NCBI GenBank assembly: GCA_034440575.1
Contig: JAOTOL010001638.1
Location: forward strand, 2,238,001 to 2,302,000
From: Imbricaverruca yamaguchii
Lineage: Eukaryota; Arthropoda; Thecostraca; Neoverrucidae
Direction of reading: 5' to 3'
Length of the DNA: 64,000 bases
The notes under the pieces were generated by a model, which saw only the letters and a program-made list of their open reading frames with translations, did no database searches and was not told the origin of the DNA. A program made the translations under genes and the position numbers. This document shows positions 47,441 through 58,300 of the stretch, piece after piece (position 1 is the first letter of the stretch; each line of letters opens with the position of its first letter).

Positions 47441-49182
47441 TGCACTCCACTTTTACAAGAATATGTACTCTCAACTCACACGTTCCTTTTTTTTAGACAG
47501 TAGAGCTACCAATTATGAAGTTTATTTTAAAAAAATGCCAAAAAATCAGAGAATTAATTTCATAGGAGAATTTGTGGAAATGAGTAGATTACATCCATAG
47601 CTAGTAACATGAAAGTAGGAAATGGTTCTACAGACATTTCTTGAAAATGGGTGACATTTGCTCATTGTAGTCCAGTATTTCTCCTTGTAATAAATAAAGT
47701 GTTGGGAACATAAATGCTCCATTTTAGGTCTTCGTTCAGGATTGTTGAAAAGGTAATGAGTTATTTCTGCCCATTTGCTGTCTGACAAAAGCTTGGATGA
47801 TTGTGCCTTCTGCGAACAACTGATAAGATTTCTTCAAATTCATTCATGGACAAGTGATCTACCTCAGACCATCTTGTGAGTTTTGGCTTTGAAGTATGCA
47901 CTTGTAGTTCAGTCGATGACAGATCATATATCTGCTGACTCTGTGTACTTCTGCATATTTCCTATTTGCAAGTGACACATTCGATAAATAACTAGATTCT
48001 ACGCCCCTCCGGCACTTATTATTCTACCTCAACTAGACTTATCCTGCTGCATCTTGAAGTGCAGACTTCACTCATTGCAATTCCCCATCAATTTTTGTTG
48101 TTGTTAGAAGTGATAAACAAATAATAACTCAACATGACCATTATTGGGGAGAACAATGAGGCATGTGCAGAAAATCGGGACATGGGCCGGACGAACCCTC
48201 CAGCACATGTCAGATAGTCATTTCTAAAAGATGAACACAGTCCGTGTAAGTTGCTCCGTTTTGTGATGGTCTTTCATAAATGTCACCCCTGCTGTCACGT
48301 CTGCACCAGCTGCTGTGCTGTACCAGGCGCAGGATGACCGTCCCCGCTCATCTGATCTGCTCAAAAGTCGTTTGACCTCGGTTTGACGTGCATCGGCCGA
48401 GGAACAAGGCTCCGCATACGTTTCGCGCTGCTGCATTCCACTTGGTTAGAAACCACTCTGGGGTGTGTTTCAACTTATCTGGAATATTTGTAAAGGTGCC
48501 CTTTTTCTCTCTGGAAGTTGATCAGTTACTCTGGCAGGTGATCCTTAGTGTGGCAGGTGACCCTTTGGAAGAGCAAGCGAAATTGCAATGGGATACGCGA
48601 CATTGTGATGGGGCAGATTACTATTTGGAAATTAAGTGGTTTTGCAGTGAGACAGGTTTCCCCAGTGATAAGGTTCCAACAACTTTATCACTGTTCCTGA
48701 TTGTCTTATCTCATCAAATTGAATGCCAGTACAGTATCCTTATGCACCATATCAATATCGTGTTCATTGTCCCTTTCCCTATGGTTGTAATGTGCATAAT
48801 ATTAAGTCATGTTCTTTTACAGAATTGCAAAAGAAGCTCGCTACAGAATCCGCACCACTTGCTGCTACTTCGCTTGACTTCTCGGGTCTGAGTTTCAATC
48901 GCCTGTGGTCATATCCAGGTGTAAAAACGCTGATCAAGAAGACTGAGTTTGAAAGGAATAGCTGAAGGCAGACTTCAAGCTATAGTGCCATCCAACGGTT
49001 ATGCCACCGAATGGTCTACCTTTTTTTAAGTCCCCATCTGATTGCTATCTTAAAATACTGATTTTCCTTTCATTAACGGAAATGTGTTCTCTTTCTACTT
49101 CTGGTCGTGCCTTCTGCGTTTTCCTTTCATAGGCATTGCCATCAGTATCAGTAATTATTATCAGTACCCCAGTCGCGACATC
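47441..49182. other. Upstream region of the transposase-derived gene
   Basis: No separate gene was recognised. The open frame 48388-48891 has no recognisable domain. Weak acceptor-like AG sites lie just before the chosen start (49155-49172), so a 5' non-coding exon upstream is possible. Confidence 0.35.
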
Positions 49183-52140
49183 ATGGAGATGCCTCTGCCG
49201 GTATACACGCTGAAGGAGATACCGATGGAGGCGGTCACCTTTGCCACGCCCGTGGCACTATCAGGCCATCTGTCAGGTCTGTTTCAATCTACCGACGGGG
49301 CGTTATCCGGCCCTCTCTTGGCTGTCTCTGCCCCAGCACAGCACTCACAGCCACCCGGTCCTCTCCTAGCTGTCTCTGCCCCAGCGCAGCACTCACAGTC
49401 GTCCGGCTCCCTATTGGCTGTCTCTGCCCCAGCACAGCACTCACAGCCACCCGGTCCTCTCCTAGCTGTCTCTGCCCCTGCGCAGCACTCACAGTCGTCC
49501 GGTCCTCTTCTGGCTGTTTCTGCCCCAGCACAGCACTCACAGTCGTCCGGCTCCCTATTGGCTGTCTCTGCCCCAGCACAGCACTCACAGTCGTCTGGTC
49601 CTCTTCTGGCTGTTTCTACCCCAGCACAGCACTCACAGTCGTCCGGTCCTCTTCTGGCTGTTCCTGCATCAGCACAGGTATCGCAGTCGTCCGGCCCTCT
49701 TTTGGCTGTGGCTGCCACAGTCCAGCAGTCACAGTCGGCGGCGGCGTGTGAGGAGGTCCCTCAGTCGGCTGCACTGCTGACATCCACTACGGGCGAGGCG
49801 TCCGAGCCGGCGACCACCGCCGGCGCACCTTCCGCGTCGTCACCGCCGGCAGCGCCGTCATTCCCGGCGGCCGCCGCAGCCGACCAGTACGAGGCCGAGC
49901 CGGCCGAGCGGCGAGACGACGAGGACGAACCGGAGTGGGCGCCGCGTCGCAAGCGTGCGCGCACCGATCTCACCATCGAGCAGAAGCGGCAGATCTGTCT
50001 GTACCACAACGAGAACGGCAACGCCACCGCCAAACAGATGGTCGACTACTTCCACAAGGAGTGGGGCGTCGTGGTTGGCCGCTCAACGGTGGCCGCCGTC
50101 ATTGGCAACAAGAACAAGTGGCTCTCCATGTCCGAGGAAAAGGCCAAGAGCAAGCGCGCGCGCACCGGCAAGCACGAAATTATGGAGCAGCGCCTGCACA
50201 GCTGGTACACGGAGCGCCGCAGTGCCGGCATGTACGTGTCCCGAGAGCGACTGTTCAGCAAGGCCAAGGAGATCGGCCACTCCGTGGGCATCCCAAGCAC
50301 GTTCACCTACTCCAAGGGCTGGCTGCAGAAGTTCCAGACACGCTACAGCTTCCGTGTGACGTCAGAAAAGTCCAAAACTGACGCGGCGTCCAAGAGGTTC
50401 GTACTGTTCAAGCGCAAGCAGTTGGACCGCGACCTGGAAAGCACAGCGCCGGCCGACGTGTTCTGCTTCGGCGAGTTCCCGCTGCTGTACCAGCTGGTGC
50501 CCCGTCAGTCGGTGGTTCGCTCTCCGGCCGCCATGCGGCAGCACGGCCGCAGCGTATCGGTGTGTTTGTGCCCGAACATGATCGGCTCAACGCGTCTGCC
50601 TCCGCTCGTAGTCGGCCGCACGGTCACCTGCGGATTCAGCAGCAAGTTTTCGCTCGACAAACTGCTGCAGTACCGCTACAGCGCGCGCGGCCTGCTCACC
50701 GACCCCATCTTCTCCGAGTGGTTGTACCGCGTGGACGAGTGCATGCGGCGCCAGGAGCGCAACATTTTGCTGCTGGTCGGCGCCACCAGTTGCAACGTCG
50801 AGCGCAACTACAAGCTCACCAACGTCAAGCTGCGCTTCCTCTCCACCATCGGCGCGCGCAGTCCGTTCGAGCACGGCATCAAGACGGCGTTCAAGATCGC
50901 CTATCGTCGGCTGCAGTGTCAGCATCTGCTGAGCGAGTCGCGCGACGCGTTGGCCGGCCCCGACCTGCGCGACGCCATCTACCTGATCCGCGAGAGCTGG
51001 CAGCGGCTGCCGGACGCGGTGATCGTGGGCGCGTGGTCGGCCGTGGGCGTGGTGACGGAGCTGCGGCTGGCGGGCGCGGCGGCCGCCGGTGCAGCGGCGG
51101 CGGCGGCAGCGGCCGAGGTCGTGCCTGAAGTGATGCCGCCGCCGCCTCCACCGGCAGAGGAGCCGCCGCTGCAGCAGTTGGTGGCGCCACTGCCGGCCGG
51201 TCACGAGCTGCCCACCTACTACTACCCCCCACTGCACCAACAGCAGCCGCCAGCCCAACCGGCGCTGCACTCACACCCGCCACCGCCGCCTCATCACATG
51301 CAGCAGCAGCATGAACAGCAGCATCCGCAGCAGCAGGAACATCACCAGCATCATCAACATCATCAGCACCTCACACAGCATACACAACAGCAACAGCAGC
51401 AACCCCAGGAACCACATCAGGAACTGCAACAGCAACAACATGAACATCATCAGCAACAAGAGCAGCAGCAGCATTCTCACCAACATCAATACCAGACGCC
51501 GATGCAGCCTCAGCAGCAGCAGCAGCAACAGCAGCAGGCGTACTTCCACAACCTACAGCCGAGCGTCAACACCAGCCTCCAGCAGATGACGTCTGTCAGC
51601 AGTTACGATCCCGGTCTGAGTCAGCACTTCCTGGCACCGTTCGGGGTGACGTCACACACCAACGGTGGATACATGCTGCCGGAGCACACCGAGCTGCGGC
51701 CCGAGACCCCTCCCAAACCTCCTCCTCCTCCGCCGCCGCCTCTGCCACCACCGCCGCCACTGCCGCCCAGACAGCCGGCGCCGCCGGCACTGCCAGACCC
51801 GGGCGAGATGAACCTGGCCGCCATGCGCCGACTGCGGGACGAGCTGGCCAAGCTGAGCGTGCCCGCCGACGACCTGCTGACGGTCGAATGGCTGCTGAGT
51901 GTGGACGAGCTGCCCGAGCCGGCCGCCGGCCCGCCGGACGACGACGAGCCGGCAGCGCGCAGCACGTTCGTGGCGCCGCCCGACCACGTGACCCACTCGG
52001 TGGCCAAGTGGGCCGTCGACGTGCTGCTGGCGTACCTGGAGCAGCGCGACGCCGACCTGCCGCCCATCGATCACGTGCTCGACATCCGGCGCAAGTGGGT
52101 GCTCAACAGGCGGTCCGGGGACGACGCGGAACTGCAGTGA
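49183..52140 (+). CDS. Domesticated pogo/Tigger-type transposase with CENP-B DNA-binding domain
   Basis: 985 codons without introns. The start at 49183 has a good context (A at -3, G at +4); an in-frame ATG at 49084 would add 33 hydrophobic, unlikely residues. Residues ~43-190: nine repeats of 16 residues (GPLLAVSAPAQHSQSS). 254-260: basic PRRKRAR, a likely nuclear signal. ~261-318: CENP-B-type helix-turn-helix. ~327-392: second Tc5/CENP-B helix-turn-helix ('SKGWLQKFQTRYSF'). ~420-630: DDE-like fold in which the first Asp is Gly430, the second is Gly533 and the third is Glu563, so catalysis is very unlikely. ~700-795: Gln/His-rich. ~845-865: polyproline. 870-985: conserved-looking acidic tail. 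Strong GC-rich codon use and a clean frame suggest selection. Probably a nuclear DNA-binding protein; targets unknown. Confidence 0.82.
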   Translation: MEMPLPVYTLKEIPMEAVTFATPVALSGHLSGLFQSTDGALSGPLLAVSAPAQHSQPPGPLLAVSAPAQHSQSSGSLLAVSAPAQHSQPPGPLLAVSAPAQHSQSSGPLLAVSAPAQHSQSSGSLLAVSAPAQHSQSSGPLLAVSTPAQHSQSSGPLLAVPASAQVSQSSGPLLAVAATVQQSQSAAACEEVPQSAALLTSTTGEASEPATTAGAPSASSPPAAPSFPAAAAADQYEAEPAERRDDEDEPEWAPRRKRARTDLTIEQKRQICLYHNENGNATAKQMVDYFHKEWGVVVGRSTVAAVIGNKNKWLSMSEEKAKSKRARTGKHEIMEQRLHSWYTERRSAGMYVSRERLFSKAKEIGHSVGIPSTFTYSKGWLQKFQTRYSFRVTSEKSKTDAASKRFVLFKRKQLDRDLESTAPADVFCFGEFPLLYQLVPRQSVVRSPAAMRQHGRSVSVCLCPNMIGSTRLPPLVVGRTVTCGFSSKFSLDKLLQYRYSARGLLTDPIFSEWLYRVDECMRRQERNILLLVGATSCNVERNYKLTNVKLRFLSTIGARSPFEHGIKTAFKIAYRRLQCQHLLSESRDALAGPDLRDAIYLIRESWQRLPDAVIVGAWSAVGVVTELRLAGAAAAGAAAAAAAAEVVPEVMPPPPPPAEEPPLQQLVAPLPAGHELPTYYYPPLHQQQPPAQPALHSHPPPPPHHMQQQHEQQHPQQQEHHQHHQHHQHLTQHTQQQQQQPQEPHQELQQQQHEHHQQQEQQQHSHQHQYQTPMQPQQQQQQQQQAYFHNLQPSVNTSLQQMTSVSSYDPGLSQHFLAPFGVTSHTNGGYMLPEHTELRPETPPKPPPPPPPPLPPPPPLPPRQPAPPALPDPGEMNLAAMRRLRDELAKLSVPADDLLTVEWLLSVDELPEPAAGPPDDDEPAARSTFVAPPDHVTHSVAKWAVDVLLAYLEQRDADLPPIDHVLDIRRKWVLNRRSGDDAELQ

Positions 52141-53560
52141 GGCCGCTCCGCCGCCGACCGTTCTCCGCGCCGGTATTGGCACCGACAGGTGTGCTATGTG
52201 CAGTGTCAACGTGAACCGTCGGTGACGGCTCTTCCGCCATTGTTCAGTATTCGGCTCAATTCCCTCCAGTCATGGTGCTCGTCATGTTTGCATTTCAGGC
52301 TGCCTGTTCTTCAGAGCCCTCGAAAACCAAAATGAAATTCGATCCAAGTCCTAAAATGAGCTGCGTGTAGTTAAGCCAATTTTATTTGAAAATATCACGC
52401 TGCATTTTAACATATCTTTCTTACCATGAGCTTATGTCGCCATATTCCTTTCGTATCCAGTGTACTCATACTTATTGCTATCAAGAGCAATATATCTGAT
52501 TAGACTTCTATATTGTTCGTTCATGCAATTGCTCTGCATAACTTGGTTATCCCACCTTCTTTTGATAGAGATAGCATTGCGGCGAACCACTGTCTATCTT
52601 CATTCAATTTAATGCTTGTGAACTTTTTACACTTGTCAATTTTGTACACTTGGTTTTTGGGTCGCCGTTGCGTATCCTGTTACTGCATGATTTCACTCTT
52701 ACATAGGTGACGCGCAGGATAGATATAATGGAAGTTTGATGAATTAAATGGGACGCAGACCTCTTTTAATTGTCTCAGATGGCGTCAAATAGCAAGAGAC
52801 TGGCTGTTGGTTGAATAACATGTGAGCAGTTCACGATGGCTGTTCTGGTCTTTCTCGAACGTTGGTTTAGGTGTCATCCTGTCCCACCGAAACCAGCATA
52901 GTTCACGGTGTTGGTATTTTATCACACACCATTTTGTAAACTGTTCTGAATTGTATTTGTGTAGTTGTAAATACACAAAATGTGTTGTCCTGTGCCATTG
53001 ATCTAGGTTTGCGACTTGTCAAGGTGGTGAGGTGCGGGCCTCCACCTGCGTAATTACGATATCGCTCCGGGTGCTCCTCACGACCGAACATTATGGACGC
53101 TACTTTCAGTATGTGGAGTCTGGGGCGACGAAAAGATCTCTGTTACTTCACTGCACGCCCGCTTGCTTCTATGTAGCGTTGCGGCTCTCAACAAATGGTT
53201 GTGGTAACCACAAACGGGTGCTGCCTGCGCGCCTCGAACCCGCCAGCCGTCCGGCCTCAAACTGCTGGAGTCGCTGAGCGGTCCAGAAAAACGGTGGCAA
53301 CGAGAGGCAGCGCGCCCGCCTGCCACGCTGCACGCACAGAATCGGATATCAGCCGTCGCCTGGAGCACCTGCGAACCTGCGCTGGCTATCCCAAGCAACT
53401 CATGGACACTTAACTGCTGGCCACCATGTCAAGTTACAGGGTTTCCCACCACACATTTGTCGTTTGAAGTAATATTGAGAGTACTCACGATAAAGTGATT
53501 GATATAATCTGTTTAATACAACGAAGAATGGCTCCTAGATGCTCCCGGGTTTTAGACATC
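52141..53560. other. 3' flank of the transposase-derived gene; gene-free
   Basis: It probably contains the 3' UTR at its start. No canonical AATAAA was seen close to the stop codon. Open frames further on show no recognisable domain. Confidence 0.4.
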
Positions 53561-53790
53561 ACGTGTAAAGAAAATATACTACCTTGGATATACCCAGAGG
53601 TGCTGAGTTGATATCAGAAGTAACGATACAGGTTATATTTTAGTATTCAACGTTTCGGCCAGGGGCTATCGCCAGGAATCCTGACGATGGCCCATGGCCG
53701 AAATGGGTAATAAGATATAACATTCATCGTTTACTTTTGGTATCACCTCAGCACCCGGTATATAGAAGGCCGTATATTTTCTTTACACGT
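53561..53790. repeat. 230-bp near-perfect palindrome
   Basis: The two arms of about 115 bp (53561-53677 and 53679-53790) are inverted copies with almost no spacer; both outer ends read ACGTGTAAAGAAAATATAC. Each arm carries a 'GCCGAAA' / 'TCCTGACGATGGCC' block similar to sequences common in Penelope-like elements. No target duplication was found. Confidence 0.8.
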
Positions 53791-53929
53791 AATGATAGAA
53801 TCTGGTATGATCATAATTCGACGAACGGATCGAATTACGGGGTAGGGAAACGAACATATGTCACAAAAATATATAAAGTCCGGAGACCGTAACATCCATG
53901 GTTGAAGAAACATGTTCCCGTTTTTTTTT

Positions 53930-54205
53930 GTACCTCAGCATTATCCCCTGCAGAAATTTCCCCTCGTTATATTGAGATTAAATGGTGCTGTTTGGCAATG
54001 GACTACCGTGACACATTGCTTAAGATTCGCTAGAATGTGTTTGGTTGGTTGGCTGTTTTTAGGCTGCATCATTTACAGATCATAACTAGTACGCTACCGA
54101 TTAAACGTGAGATTATGTGACATGTTTGAAGTAACTGGGCGCTACATGACCAATGTAGTCGATGCGCCCTAAAGCCCTAATCACGCTAAACTAACCAACC
54201 CTAGT
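53930..54205 (+). mobile_element. LINE 3'-end remnant
   Basis: Ends '..gtagtcgatgcgccctaaag' then 'ctaatcacgctaaactaacc'. This resembles the other I-type 3' ends in the window (20090-20138, 45700-45775). No coding remnant. Confidence 0.5.
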
Positions 54206-55168
54206 CACGGGTCGAGTGGGTTCGGTCGTCCATGCTAACTTCTGTTTGTGCACGCGCCACATGGGAGTAGCTTTCGTAGATTTGGGGCATGTCCGCACTC
54301 GTGCTGAATATCGAAACCGGAATGACACAGGAGACCTGATGCTTTGTTATGTACCAGCCGACAACCATGGCGATCATATATGTTTTATTATCCAGTTATA
54401 CAAAACGGAAACTCACGCTCAGTTGCATTTCCACGTTAGGTTGGTATTACATGTCGAAAATAACCAGCACACCGCACAGCTGAGGGCAACTCGGTTCAAT
54501 CAGGTGGACACAGTCGAGTACGGGCCGCTGAGCACCACATCCGGTCACACAGTCGACCAACGACATAGCGACACGGCGCCGCAGCCAACGGCAAATATCA
54601 CGAGGGGGCTAGAGTATGGTCCTGTGGCGGCCCTCCGCACTCCCTGAAAGTCAGTACGCGGCGTCTTCGAACACCTGGTAACGTAGTCTATGGGGAGAAC
54701 CCTGGTCGTGGCCCGGGCAGGGCACCCCCATGACTCTGGGTGCCGTTGCCAAACGGCACACCAGCCGTGCCAGCACTATGCAGGTCTTGTTGCCATCGAA
54801 AAGCCCTCTGAAGAATGTGGGGCGGAAACTGGTCGCCTGCACAACTACGGCGAACTACGGGACACCATCAGCAGTCTTCTCTGGCAGCGGGACGATCACC
54901 ATCAGGAGTCTACTCTGGCAGCGGAGCGATCACCATCAGTAGTCTCCACTCGTCGCTAACAACCACCGCCAGCCGGCAGGGGACGGGGCGGTCGCCACCA
55001 GCAGTCTCCGCTGGCGGCGGGTTACCACCAGCGGTCTCCGCTAGCTGCGGGTTACCATCAACAGTTTCCGCTGGCACCGGGTTACCACTAGCAGTCCCCG
55101 CTGGAGGCCACCACCAACCATCACGACGCTACGACTCGCACGCCTTCCTGAGCCCAGGTCTGCGCTGG
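54206..55168. other. 3' flank of BTAF1, with a 30-35-bp minisatellite
   Basis: 54865-55115 holds degenerate units such as CCACCAGCAGTCTCCGCTGG, about 30 bp apart in the best part. On the minus strand an AATAAA lies at 54389-54384, about 780 nt past the BTAF1 stop, and could be its poly-A signal. The 143-codon frame 54216-54647 (+) has no recognisable domain. Confidence 0.5.
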
Positions 55169-55357
55169 TCAGTTATGGTGCGGCTGCGCGCGTAAGGTCT
55201 TCATGAAACCGGTCAGGTCATACTCCTGTTCGTACTGCTCGCCTTCCCAGAGCTCCGGCAGCGACTCCAGCATAGCCTTGATGCCACGCGCCTCCATGCC
55301 GCGGGAAGATTCTGAGCCGTCCTTGCGATGGGCCTCCAGCGTGAACAGGTCAAACAG
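55169..55357 (-). CDS. BTAF1: BTAF1 terminal exon
   Basis: 189 bp including the stop codon. The acceptor 'gtctccag' precedes CTGTTTGACC. It encodes '[14 protein letters not shown]' and the conserved C-terminal tail ending near '[13 protein letters not shown]', matching the usual length of the BTAF1 tail. Confidence 0.93.
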   Translation of the reverse strand: MFDLFTLEAHRKDGSESSRGMEARGIKAMLESLPELWEGEQYEQEYDLTGFMKTLRAQPHHN

Positions 55358-58300
55358 CTGGAGACAGAGGACGACCAGGTCACGCCAGGGATCAGTCGTG
55401 ACTGCCACTCGACCCGCTGGGACACTAGACACGGCGTCATTCGTAGACGTACATAGTGTAGTGTCAGGAGACTACGACTACCAAACGTTTAAATAGGAAA
55501 ACGTTAGGAGCCGGGTCACAACTCACTCGCGTGATCGAAAGCTTACTGCCGCAAGAAACTAAACGAAACCACATTGATATGCGACAACGTTTATCGGGGA
55601 AAACTGTTCGACACACTTCGGAGAGCGACGGTCAGCTACAACCAGTAGGACGACTATTGGAATATTTCCATTACACAGAAATGATCAAAATAAAATGAAC
55701 CAGTCTTGCTCGATCTAAAATAGAGCACCATCATATGTACAAAGTTGGCATTAGCTATGATTGCAAGATTGTTTATGGTCAATCTAACCTGGAACCAGGG
55801 CTTGCAAAACGCTGCGAAAACTATATTTTTTCATGCTTGTGGTCGAAGCTGACTAACTGGCTAATACTGGATTTAACCAGTTGATTGATAGTTTGAATAA
55901 TCGTTTGTGGTTGAGGGCATATCAACTGTTGCTTGCTATGCAGCGGTCATGGCTCAAAGCCGTGCAAATTGACTGGAAGCTTGGAAAGAAAATCGTGGAA
56001 CAAAATGCATTTCACTCTCCTAAGAATAACAGGAAGACAAGGCCCGAAAATAGGAATAAAACACTTAGTCTTTACCCACCGTGCTTTGAAACTGACGAGC
56101 ACAAGTGATTTTGAACGTTCTCAGACATTTTCAGGTGTTTTATACCGCTGGCGTTAGCCTTTCAGTACATTTCCGAAGTACAGGTCATGTTGAATTCAAT
56201 CAAGGTGGTAGTGAGACCCAAGCTGTTGTCACTAAACAGGGGGAGGGCGGTTAGTAAGCCCCCTCTAAAATACCAACTAAGCATAGCACGAGAACGAAAG
56301 AGGTGTCATCGGAAAGCGCTGGACGAGTAGGGTCCGGGTCCGCCCCCGAAACAATTTCCCCCCAAAAGTGACGTCACCAGGGGGGGGGCTAGATTTTCAC
56401 GACTTTTCACGACTTACATTATGTTTTTGGCTCTGGGAGTTCATTTCGAGGGATATATGAAATAATTTTTATTTGGAATGAGAAAATGACAGCGAAATCG
56501 ACCATGGCTTTAATCCTTTGGTCCACCAAAATATTTTTTTCTCTCAAAATTTCAAAATCTGGAATTTTAAAGTTTTCTTTAATTTTCCTTTTCCAGTGGG
56601 CAGAGCAGACTGAGAAACGTTATTGGAAGTCAACTTGCCCTCATAAAAAATGCTTACTTTAGCAAGAATCCCCTTTTTGAACTGCAATTTGGCAAATACG
56701 CAAAATTTACCGTAAAAAACGAAAACAAGAGAAAATCCCACTGGTACGTTTTGTTGCATCCCCAAAGATAAGCAAACGCTGAAAGTTTCATTAAAATATC
56801 TATATCCGTTAAAGCGTGACGACTGGTTCAACGTTTTTTGGGTGACCTCACTTGACCTTGACTAACTCGTTGACCATAGATGACCTGACTTCAATATTTC
56901 GAAACAGCATGCCAAATTGATGTGAGAAAAGGCATGTCAAATTTAGGCGCGCTGCCGCGCACCGTTCCACTATCCGCGAAAAACCTGAGGGGGAGGCGGA
57001 TGAAGACCCACCGAGACGGGACGGGTTAAGTGACGTGAAACAACTCTGCTTCCGCGTGACCCCTCCGCAATATGTGGGAAGTGGACGCTTTCGATTACTG
57101 GCTCGCTTACTGGTACTGATATTCGCTTCAAATGTCGCCAGGTTCGACACATTTGTTACCTTGAGATTTCATTTTCTCACTACGAAGGCAAGAATAGTTA
57201 AGCTGGGACACCGCTGGCTCGGTCGCGGTCGCAAATAGCCAAGTCCCATTGACAGGCAGCCAAGTTCTGACCAGAAGTAGCCAAGTCGCGGCCAAACACC
57301 ACCCAAGTCGGCCTTACTTGGTCGGTGCCCATGGTCAGTAGGCTGCTGTTCTCGGCGGTGATGACGGTGTTGGCCGTCATAAGCTTGAACTTCTGCAGAC
57401 CCATGATCTTCTGCTCGAGCGTGCCGCGCGTGATGAGCCGGTACACGTTGACGACGCGCCGCTGGCCGATCCGGTGCGCCCGGTCCATCGCCTGCAGGTC
57501 CTTCATCGGGTTCCAATCGTGCTCCACGAAGATGACGGTGTCGGCGCCGACCAGGTTCAGACCGAGACCACCCACCTGAGGCGGGGTCCTCACAGTCAGC
57601 TGGTTCAGCCCGCAACCGAGGCAGTACCCACGAACGCTCATGATTTGTATGAGTGCCTTTGCCCCTTCCTTCCGGTCATAATCGGGACTTTCCCAGGGGC
57701 GGTCGGCCCATGTAAGGCACTAAGGCACTGCCGCACCTGAGCAGAGCTGGCAAGTACTTTTGTATGTTGTTTTCATAAAATTATTTTTTTCATCCACTGT
57801 AGAATAGCAAACTCGAAAAACTGGAAACAAATATACACTGGTGACTCATAATTATGGTGAAAATTGAAGTCCATTTACATATACACCATTTACATCTTAG
57901 CTTCCAAACAGCTCTATCACCGGTCGGCAGAGGCTAGCCTCTCGCGCATATCGCCATATAGTGCGTTTTCGTTTCATAACAAGCGCGGGGTAGGTCTGGA
58001 CCCTCCAATATTGCTTGGCAATCGGTGACGTCACATGGGATGGACAATTGCTCAGTCCCGTGGGCGCTCCAGCGAAACTTCCGTGTTTTCCACACGATAG
58101 TTCCGATCATAAACACCATCGAAATGGGGCAAAATGTGGTTCATTTATTAACTTGAAGAATCTTGTCCACGAATATGAGCCGTATTTTCCATAACACTAG
58201 GATTTTTCGCTTGGACCCACGCTGACTGCATTCATGTCAAGCGCCGCAGAAATCGCGTTGTGCCACGGGTAGCAGCAGTATGATGAGACAGGCCAACTGA

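Noticed and set aside
48388..48891. 167-codon open frame upstream of the transposase-derived gene
   Set aside because: Hydrophobic, low-similarity frame overlapped by another frame; nothing supports coding or an upstream exon.
53675..53710. Active hammerhead ribozyme
   Set aside because: The core is close but stem II needs a bulge and no stem III or NUH cleavage site was found; kept only as a low-interest observation.
54216..54647. 143-codon open frame downstream of BTAF1
   Set aside because: No recognisable domain; it overlaps LINE-like and BTAF1 3'-flank sequence.
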